Part shown: piece after piece, positions 1 through 3,303 of the stretch
How positions within the stretch are numbered: the first letter of the stretch is position 1
Layout of the letters: every line of letters begins with the position of its first letter
Assembly: GCA_905208455.1 (NCBI GenBank)
Contig: CAJLPK010000088.1
Location: forward strand, 1-6,093
Direction of reading: 5' to 3'
Source: an uncultured Bacillota bacterium
GTDB lineage: Bacteria; Bacillota; Clostridia; Christensenellales; QAND01
Length of the DNA stretch: 6,093 nucleotides
Notes under the pieces: model-generated
Database searches by the model: none
What the model saw: the letters and a program-made list of their open reading frames with translations, nothing else
What the model was told of the DNA's origin: nothing
Translations under genes and position numbers: made by a program

Positions 1-1
1 C

Positions 2-115
2 ACCTACAGAATAACACAAGAAAGGGGACAAGCCAATGAGCCGGAAAAAGAAAAACGGGAATCAAGGCCGGATGTCGTGTTGATCGCAATGATCGTAAGG
101 AGGTGGAAGCATTGA
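2..115 (+). CDS. C-terminal fragment of an upstream gene (frame uncertain)
   Basis: This frame is open from the window edge and ends at TGA 113-115. The stop overlaps the TTG start of the next gene by 4 bases (TTGA), the same junction style used elsewhere in the operon. The visible 37 residues are charged (Glu/Lys/Arg) and end in a short hydrophobic stretch (VVLIAMIVRRWKH). No domain can be recognised. A second frame ends at 37-39 and competes with this one, so the reading frame of the upstream gene is not settled. Openness over 37 codons alone is weak evidence. Confidence 0.3.
   Translation, partial: TYRITQERGQANEPEKEKRESRPDVVLIAMIVRRWKH
36..83 (+). CDS. possible 15-residue leader-like ORF
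   Basis: ATG 36 is preceded by AAAGGGGA (21-28) with a 7-nt spacer, and it overlaps a stop (TGA 37-39) of a frame open from the window start by 4 bases (ATGA). The predicted peptide is very basic (MSRKKKNGNQGRMSC). It ends 28 nt before the TTG start of the HTH gene. It could be a tiny real gene, a leader peptide, or chance. It competes with the frame ending at 115, and at most one of the two arrangements is likely to be fully right. Confidence 0.25.
   Translation: MSRKKKNGNQGRMSC
97..114 (+). promoter_or_regulatory. strong Shine-Dalgarno fixing a TTG start
   Basis: AAGGAGGT at 97-104 is a near-perfect anti-16S match placed 7 nt before TTG 112. The upstream in-frame GTG at 103 overlaps the site and cannot use it, so TTG is the better start for the repressor gene. 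Confidence 0.8.
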
Positions 116-327
116 GCCTTGGCGAAAATATAAAGGCAAAACGAAGGGGAAAAGGGCTTTCGCAGGAAGAGCTGGCAGGGCGCGTCCTGGTATCGGCGCC
201 CATGATTTGCCAGATAGAGCGCGGCACAAGGAACCCGTCCTTGCAGCTCGGCAAAGCGATTGCAGATGTCCTGGGGTGCACGGTGGATGAGCTTTTGTGT
301 GAAAAGCCCGTTTTTGGGCAGAAATAA
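112..327 (+). CDS. small Cro/CI-type HTH repressor
   Basis: This is a 71-residue DNA-binding protein that is almost entirely one HTH_3/XRE domain. It has the usual order: an N-terminal helix (LGENIKAKRRGKG), then LSQEELAGRV, the turn, then a recognition helix around SAPMICQIERGTRNPS, and a final helix ending in CTVDELL. Proteins of this size in phages act as Cro-like or CI-like repressors that bind as dimers to operator palindromes. The start is chosen at TTG 112, not the in-frame GTG 103. AAGGAGGT at 97-104 lies 7 nt before the TTG but overlaps the GTG, and the TTG overlaps the upstream stop. The palindromes at 345-469, just downstream, are plausible targets. There is no C-terminal dimerisation or peptidase domain, so SOS autocleavage is not expected. 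Confidence 0.88.
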   Translation: MSLGENIKAKRRGKGLSQEELAGRVLVSAPMICQIERGTRNPSLQLGKAIADVLGCTVDELLCEKPVFGQK

Positions 328-369
328 AAAAATTCCTCAGATTTTACAGTGTGTACCTTTTAGAGAAAT

Positions 370-389
370 CTAAGAACGTTTGTTCTTAG
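370..389. promoter_or_regulatory. perfect palindrome with LexA/DinR-like core (SOS box candidate)
   Basis: CTAAGAAC-GTTT-GTTCTTAG is a perfect inverted repeat with 8-bp arms and a 4-bp centre. Its core, GAAC-N4-GTTC (374-385), matches the core of the Gram-positive LexA (DinR, 'Cheo box') site. The four central bases (GTTT) fit the Bacillus form (RNRY) only partly. It could instead be an operator for one of the HTH repressors encoded on either side. A terminator is unlikely: the stem is AT-rich and the T-run (400-406) starts about 10 nt after it. Confidence 0.55.
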
Positions 390-425
390 GTAGTGCGAGT
401 TTTTTTACCATAGTAGAAAATGTGG

Positions 426-469
426 AAATTGTGACACAATTTGTTTCCCTATATGACACAATCCGTTTC
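426..469. promoter_or_regulatory. operator-like repeats, 22 bp apart
   Basis: AAATTGTG-A-CACAATTT (426-442) is a perfect odd-centred palindrome, typical of dimeric HTH repressor sites. Its right half plus flank (TGACACAAT-TT-GTTTC, 432-447) recurs 22 bp downstream as TGACACAAT-CC-GTTTC (454-469), identical at 14 of 16 bases. Twenty-two bp is about two helical turns, so both copies face the same side of the DNA, as expected for cooperative repressor binding. A weak promoter (TTGTGA 429-434, TATGAC 452-457, 17-bp spacer) could lie under the repeats. Which HTH protein binds cannot be told from sequence. Confidence 0.55.
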
Positions 470-512
470 GCCTAGAGAAACTGATGACGAGTTTCCCCTG
501 AAGATTGGCCGA

Positions 513-541
513 TTGACGCCTGGAGGCACATGCGATACGGT
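513..541 (+). promoter_or_regulatory. candidate early promoter
   Basis: TTGACG (513-518) resembles a sigma-A -35 box at five of six positions. With a 17-bp spacer it leads to a poor -10 (TACGGT 536-541). Transcription would begin about 35-40 nt before TTG 586. The -10 is weak, so this is tentative. It lies downstream of all the palindromes, so a repressor bound there would act from upstream or through the alternative promoter beneath the repeats. Confidence 0.25.
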
Positions 542-585
542 CAGAATGAGACGGGGAAAACAGCATAGAAAAAGGAGGGATCCCA

Positions 586-1032
586 TTGCTGTATATCGGC
601 CCCATCTTGCGGCAGGCAAGAAAAAACAAACGGATGACGCAGGAGCAGGCGGCCCAGCATTTGCCGATAGACATCCGCACGCTTCAGCGGTATGAAACCA
701 ATGAGCAGCGCTGCCCGATGGAGATCATTGTGGCAATGTCAGAGGCATATGAGGACAGAACGCTTCTGTACCGCGCCATACAGCAAAGCGAGATATGGCC
801 GCAGATCCTGCCGCCGTTTCAGCAGCTGCCGCTGCCGCAGGCGGCCTGTGCGGTGCTGGATGCGCTCATGGCCCTGCAAGGCTATGCCAGGCCGCTGCTG
901 CACATCGCGGCAAATAGCCCGGCGCAAAAGGCGGGGCAGAGCCAGATACAGGATATCTTATCAATGGTCAAGGCGCTGTTGGCTGCGAGCCTGCAGCTGA
1001 TGGAGGCCAGCGAGAAAGGAGGCGCGGCATGA
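586..1032 (+). CDS. HTH-domain phage regulator with helical C-terminal extension
   Basis: This is a 148-residue protein. Residues 4-60 form an XRE/HTH_3 fold (GPILRQARKNKRMTQEQAAQ, then LPIDIRTLQRYETNEQRCP and a closing helix EIIVAMSEAYED). Residues 65-148 are a mostly helical, Ala/Gln/Leu-rich extension of unknown function that probably serves oligomerisation. It lacks an S24 peptidase. It starts at TTG 586, fixed by AAGGAGG 572-578 with a 7-nt spacer; no ATG is available nearby in frame. It is the first gene after the operator region and overlaps the next gene by ATGA (1029-1032), so it heads the early operon. Its role could be the Cro-like partner or an early activator; the sequence alone does not decide. 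Confidence 0.85.
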   Translation: MLYIGPILRQARKNKRMTQEQAAQHLPIDIRTLQRYETNEQRCPMEIIVAMSEAYEDRTLLYRAIQQSEIWPQILPPFQQLPLPQAACAVLDALMALQGYARPLLHIAANSPAQKAGQSQIQDILSMVKALLAASLQLMEASEKGGAA

Positions 1033-1316
1033 AGGAAGTAAAGTACGCCAGGCTCAGGCAGAGGCTGAAGCAGGAAGGGCTCAAGCAAAAGGACCTATGC
1101 GAAATGCTGGAGCTGTCAAATTCCGCCGTATCGCAACGATTGAACGGGCAAAGGGATTTTAAGATCTCCGAAGCGTATTTGATTATGGAAAGCATGGGCA
1201 TTCCTAAAAGGGAGTTCCACATATACTTTCCCCCCAGGGGAGAGCTGCTGGATACAAGACGGGATATGGGCAAGGCCATGGCGATGCTGCACCGGCCCAT
1301 CCTGCATATCGTTTGA
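1029..1316 (+). CDS. DUF739-like phage HTH protein
   Basis: This 95-residue protein has a single HTH domain at residues 6-60: YARLRQRLKQEGLKQKDLC, then LELSNSAVSQRLNGQRDFKISEAYLIMESMGI. The pattern 'LKQKDL...S.S.VSQ+LNG+RDF...E' is typical of DUF739 and related small phage regulators found near the immunity region of Firmicutes phages. The tail (residues 63-95) carries the FHIYFPPR motif often seen after such domains. The start ATG 1029 has AAAGGAGG (1015-1022) six bases upstream and a 4-base overlap with the previous gene. It is probably a second early DNA-binding regulator. Its target is unknown. Confidence 0.82.
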   Translation: MKEVKYARLRQRLKQEGLKQKDLCEMLELSNSAVSQRLNGQRDFKISEAYLIMESMGIPKREFHIYFPPRGELLDTRRDMGKAMAMLHRPILHIV

Positions 1317-1330
1317 AGGGAGAAAGCACA

Positions 1331-1576
1331 ATGCTGGTACATGTATGGACAATGGACGGGCGCACGGAGCAGACCGTGCTGGAGGAGGTGGCCCTGGAGC
1401 GCCAAAAACAGGGCTGGGTATACCGGGGCAGCATGGAGGAAACGCAGTCCGACGCCTACTGCAAGGGCTATACGGACGCGATGGCAGAGATTGTCAACCG
1501 CTATGCCTCGCTGCAGGTGATGGATCTGGTCAACCGGATCCGTGCGTTTGAGGCAGAGCAAGCCGAATCGCGTTGA
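1331..1576 (+). CDS. small acidic protein of unknown function
   Basis: This is an 81-residue protein, not recognised. It is acidic and mostly helical, with one early beta-like segment (MLVHVWTMDGR). The second half, GYTDAMAEIVNRYASLQVMDLVNRIRAFEAEQAE, looks amphipathic or coiled-coil-like. ATG 1331 is preferred because AAGGGAG (1316-1322) lies 8 nt upstream. A TTG at 1313 overlaps the previous stop (TTGA) but has no ribosome site of its own. Its place between regulators and the recombination genes marks it as an early accessory gene. The same frame stays open for 50 more codons after the stop, to 1729, but that stretch is better explained by the inverted-repeat element there. Confidence 0.7.
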   Translation: MLVHVWTMDGRTEQTVLEEVALERQKQGWVYRGSMEETQSDAYCKGYTDAMAEIVNRYASLQVMDLVNRIRAFEAEQAESR

Positions 1577-1720
1577 AAGGATGAGAACCTGCCTTTGGCG
1601 GCACTCGGCCCCTACGGGAGAACACACTCCACAAATACAAGGGTCTTTCCAGGCCTGCGCAGCATGACAACCAACGATCCTGATGCAGAGTGCCGCGCAA
1701 GGTGGGTTCTCGGGAAAGGA
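1575..1720 (+). other. inverted-repeat element: structured RNA or MITE-like insertion
   Basis: Two 23-nt arms, 1583-1605 and 1689-1711, are inverted copies that pair at 19 positions, plus two G-U pairs if read as RNA. The outer block is GAGAACC/GGTTCTC and the inner block GCGGCACT/AGTGCCGC. Between them smaller stems are possible: AGGGTC 1640-1645 with GATCCT 1676-1681 (one G-U), and GGAG 1617-1620 with CTCC 1627-1630. The block is flanked by a 7-bp direct repeat GAAAGGA (1575-1581 and 1714-1720). Removing one copy plus the insert would join the upstream stop TGA to AAAGGA and ATG 1730 with normal spacing. This fits either a small insertion with a target duplication or a folded RNA. No known family is recognised. 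Confidence 0.6.
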
Positions 1721-1729
1721 ACAGTTTGA

Positions 1730-1849
1730 ATGAAACGCAGGATAGAACCATACAGCGACGCCTGGTTCTACTGGATCTTCGCAGCCACGGCGATGGGGTT
1801 TACCCTGTTCCGCTGGGCGGCGTGGATGGTATGGGCGGTGATGGGATGA
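1730..1849 (+). CDS. 39-residue single-pass membrane protein
   Basis: This is a tiny ORF with a basic/polar N-terminus (MKRRIEPYSD) and one hydrophobic, Trp-rich segment covering roughly residues 11-38 (AWFYWIFAATAMGFTLFRW and onward to AVMG). It would span the membrane once. AAAGGA at 1715-1720 gives a 9-nt spacer to ATG 1730, and the stop overlaps the next ATG by 4 bases (1846-1849), so it fits the operon's junction style. Such small membrane proteins are common in phage early regions, but no function is assigned. The five tryptophans in 39 residues are unusual. Confidence 0.6.
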   Translation: MKRRIEPYSDAWFYWIFAATAMGFTLFRWAAWMVWAVMG

Positions 1850-2271
1850 CGGAAAAACAAAGGAAAATCAAGCAATCGGAATACAGCCGGAATTATTATC
1901 AAAGGAACAGGGAAGCGATCCTGGAAAAAGCACGGGCGTATAGACAAGCCCACCAGGAAGCGTACAGAGCATATATGCGGGCATATATGAAGGCGTACCG
2001 AAAAATAAAAAAACCGCGCAAGCAGCGGCAACTGCAAAGCACGGCAAGTCAAAGAACTCAAACCCAGTATACCACGGAAAAGAAGGAGGCGCAATGTGAT
2101 AGGGACCTGCCTTGTCTGCGGCCGGGAGGGCATGGTGCACCGGCACCATATCATTCATGGGCGAGGGAAGCGGAAGCAGCAGGAAACGCCGTACAGCGTG
2201 ATCCCTCTGTGCCCGGCGTGCCACAGCCAAGTACACGGCAAAAAAGGGCACGCCATGGATGCATGGCTTAA
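1846..2271 (+). CDS. basic Tyr/Arg-rich phage protein, possible frameshift in its 3' part
   Basis: Residues 1-56 are convincing: strongly basic and helical, with a repetitive Tyr/Arg pattern (SEYSRNYYQRNREAILEKAR, then AYRAYMRAYMKAYRK). This pattern is common in small phage proteins and suggests nucleic-acid binding by charge. The start is ATG 1846, in ATGA overlap with the previous gene. As written, the frame runs on to TAA 2269-2271 and overlaps the HNH gene by 176 bases, unlike any other junction here, and that overlapping part looks like a shadow of the HNH gene. At the A7 run 2007-2013 a -1 shift would instead end the protein at TGA 2097-2099 (84 residues), making a GTGA overlap with the HNH start. 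The true C-terminus is therefore uncertain. No function is assigned. Confidence 0.6.
   Translation: MTEKQRKIKQSEYSRNYYQRNREAILEKARAYRQAHQEAYRAYMRAYMKAYRKIKKPRKQRQLQSTASQRTQTQYTTEKKEAQCDRDLPCLRPGGHGAPAPYHSWAREAEAAGNAVQRDPSVPGVPQPSTRQKRARHGCMA
1969..1992 (+). repeat. 12-bp tandem repeat inside the basic protein gene
   Basis: GCATATATGCGG is followed directly by GCATATATGAAG (10 of 12 identical). The first copy begins with the 10-bp palindrome GCATATATGC. It encodes the repeated AYMR/AYMK unit, so it is most simply a product of protein repeat expansion. Confidence 0.7.
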
Positions 2272-2380
2272 GCAGCGCCTGCAGGCGCTGTACTTTGCGG
2301 AGGGATATACAGAAGAGGAAGTGCGGCGGCTGATGGGCGGCAAGCTTATCTTGAAAGACGGGGACGTGTGCAGGCAATGA
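2096..2380 (+). CDS. small HNH-family nuclease-like protein
   Basis: This 94-residue protein has the metal-binding frame of small HNH proteins: C5-x2-C8, then VHRHHIIHGRG (H17-H18), then PLCPACH (C39-x2-C42-H43) and H47. Members cut DNA, and phage versions next to recombination genes resemble NinG/Rap- or Ref-type accessory nucleases. The conserved Asn of the canonical 'NLVPLC' segment is replaced: the equivalent position reads Ser34 in YSVIPLC. Activity may therefore differ or be lost. It starts at GTG 2096, with AAGGAGG 2083-2089 six bases upstream; an ATG at 2094 meets a stop at once. It ends in ATGA overlap with the NinB-like gene, and that pairing echoes ninB-ninG in lambda. The exact family is not certain. 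Confidence 0.8.
   Translation: MIGTCLVCGREGMVHRHHIIHGRGKRKQQETPYSVIPLCPACHSQVHGKKGHAMDAWLKQRLQALYFAEGYTEEEVRRLMGGKLILKDGDVCRQ
2252..2290. repeat. paired hairpin and 18-bp perfect palindrome
   Basis: GCCATG-GATG-CATGGC (2252-2267, 6-bp arms and 4-nt loop) is followed 5 nt later by CAGCGCCTG-CAGGCGCTG (2273-2290), a perfect 18-bp palindrome. Both lie inside the HNH gene (codons for HAMDAWLKQRLQALYF). Function is unknown. They could act on mRNA folding or be chance, although 18 bp of perfect symmetry is rare in a window this size. Confidence 0.5.
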
Positions 2381-2925
2381 CGGAGATCCGATTCAACGGC
2401 GCCCGGATACAATACACGGACGAGGGCGTATGGCTCGAGCTTCATATCAAGGAGGAAAGCCGCCAAAAAGCAGCGGCGCTGGCGCTGAATCTGGCGCACG
2501 AAGCGCAGACGTATACCGCACAGATCCAACGAGCGCGCAAAAAGCGAAGCCTGGACGCCAACGCATACTTTTGGGTGCTGTGCGACCGCCTGGCAGAGCA
2601 AACGGGGCTGCCGAAGGAAGAGATCTACCGGCACAGCATCCGGGAGATCGGGGGCGTATCCGAAACCTACTGTGGGAAGAAAGAAGCGGTAGAGCGGCTA
2701 TGCCGGGCCTGGGAAGGCAACGGGCTGGGCTGGCAGACAGAGACATATCCCAGCAAGCTGGAGGGGTGCCTGAACGCAACGCTGTATTATGGGAGCAGTA
2801 CCTATGATGCAAAGCAAATGGGGCGCTTGATAGACAACATTGTACAGGATTGCAGGGCGGTTGGGATAGAAACGATGGAGCCGGCCGAGCTGTCGGCCCT
2901 GATGGATAGGTGGGAGGCAACATGA
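2377..2925 (+). CDS. NinB-like recombination mediator
   Basis: This 182-residue protein is likely the Firmicutes-phage counterpart of lambda NinB (Orf), which binds single-stranded DNA and SSB and helps load recombinases in place of RecFOR. Visible marks are the hallmark KRSLDANAYFWVLCDRLAEQ (about residues 50-70), the helical IYRHSIREIGG region, and the segment YYGSSTYDAKQMGRLIDNIV (about 137-157), which recurs in this phage family. An N-terminal beta-rich part (residues 1-30) precedes these. It is somewhat longer than lambda NinB. ATG 2377 is chosen because it overlaps the HNH stop (ATGA); a GTG at 2368 is the alternative, and neither has a strong ribosome site, so it is probably translationally coupled. 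It is followed by SSB, its known type of partner. Confidence 0.7.
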   Translation: MTEIRFNGARIQYTDEGVWLELHIKEESRQKAAALALNLAHEAQTYTAQIQRARKKRSLDANAYFWVLCDRLAEQTGLPKEEIYRHSIREIGGVSETYCGKKEAVERLCRAWEGNGLGWQTETYPSKLEGCLNATLYYGSSTYDAKQMGRLIDNIVQDCRAVGIETMEPAELSALMDRWEAT

Positions 2926-3293
2926 ACAGAGCAACGCTGATCGGAAACCTGACCAAAGACCCGGACATGCGGCAGACACAAAGCAGCGTACCGGTGTGTA
3001 CGTTTACCCTTGCGGTGCAGCGGCGGTACGCAGACCAAAGCGGGGCAAAGCAGGCGGACTTTTTCAACGTCGTATGCTGGCGGGGCTTGGCGGACAACTG
3101 CGCAAAGTACCTGACAAAGGGCAGCAAGGCAGGGGTACACGGCAGCCTTCAGAACCGCAGCTATGAGGACAAGCAGGGGCACAAGCGCACGGTGACGGAG
3201 ATCATCGCGGACGAGGTGGAGTTTTTGAGCCGCAAGGTAGAAACCCAAGCCCCGGCATATGAAGAGATAACGGACAACGAGCTGCCGTTCTAA
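2922..3293 (+). CDS. ssb: single-stranded DNA-binding protein
   Basis: This is a 123-residue SSB. The OB-fold opens with MNRATLIGNLTKDPDMR and continues through VCTFTLAVQRRY, ADFFNVVCWRGLADNCAKYL, KGSKAGVHGSLQNRSYED and TEIIADEVEFL, covering residues 1-108 in the standard order. The linker is very short (about 10 residues), and the protein ends in the acidic tip DNELPF, which recruits partner proteins. It coats ssDNA during phage replication and recombination as a homotetramer. ATG 2922 overlaps the NinB-like stop (ATGA), and GGGAGG (2912-2917) lies 4 nt upstream; the GTG at 2910 is less likely. It is shorter than host SSBs because of the linker, which is usual for phage copies. Confidence 0.95.
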   Translation: MNRATLIGNLTKDPDMRQTQSSVPVCTFTLAVQRRYADQSGAKQADFFNVVCWRGLADNCAKYLTKGSKAGVHGSLQNRSYEDKQGHKRTVTEIIADEVEFLSRKVETQAPAYEEITDNELPF

Positions 3294-3303
3294 GGGGGAG
3301 AAG

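Larger units (their letters stand above)
328..585. promoter_or_regulatory. gene-free control region between two HTH genes
   Basis: These 258 bases carry no convincing gene. They are more AT-rich than the surroundings and contain a dense set of dyad elements: TACA-N3-TGTA (345-355), the perfect 8+4+8 palindrome at 370-389, the 8+1+8 palindrome at 426-442 with a diverged copy 22 bp away, and GTTTC/GAAAC half-sites at 443, 465, 477 and 491. A candidate promoter follows at 513-541. This is what a phage immunity/operator region looks like. All flanking genes point the same way, so it separates two co-directional transcription units and not a divergent pair. Confidence 0.7.

Noticed and set aside
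306..319. GCCC/GGGC hairpin at the end of the first HTH gene as a terminator
   Set aside because: The arms are only 4 bp and no T-run follows on the + strand; on the - strand there is no gene to terminate.
370..406. Palindrome followed by a T-run as an intrinsic terminator of the first HTH gene
   Set aside because: The stem is AT-rich and the T-run starts about 10 nt after it, so it does not fit the terminator pattern.
410..439. Leftward promoter TTGTGT - 18 bp - TACTAT on the - strand
   Set aside because: The boxes are fair, but no convincing - strand gene lies to its left. An antisense transcript over the first repressor cannot be excluded.
492..559. TTTCCCC (492-498) and GGGGAAA (553-559) as a leader-RNA stem
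   Set aside because: The arms are 7 bp with a loop of about 54 nt and no supporting inner structure was seen, so it may be chance.
1611..1620. CCTACGGGAG, identical to part of the universal 16S rRNA 338F region
   Set aside because: Only about 10 bases match and the flanks do not resemble 16S rRNA, so chance is the best explanation.
968..1627. Long - strand ORF of 219 codons
   Set aside because: It lies opposite three well-supported + strand genes, is rich in Cys/Ser/Leu in the manner of antisense frames, and has no ribosome site or domain.
1680..1690. CTGATG resembling a hammerhead ribozyme core near GAAAGGA
   Set aside because: The core needs CUGAUGA and the base after CUGAUG is C; the stems do not fit the three-helix layout either.
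1577..1729. Open frame continuing 50 codons after the stop of the 1331 gene, possible stop-codon readthrough
   Set aside because: It has no start with a usable ribosome site, and the region is dominated by the paired inverted repeats, which explain it better. Openness of this length is not rare at this base composition.
1581..1729. Two tiny ORFs, 1581-1667 and 1664-1729, joined by ATGA
   Set aside because: The first has its ribosome-like AAAGG directly touching the ATG and unusual codons; the second has no ribosome site. Both lie inside the inverted-repeat element.
2447..3127. Long - strand ORF of 226 codons opposite the NinB-like and SSB genes
   Set aside because: It is an antisense shadow of clearly coding + strand genes, with no recognisable domain.
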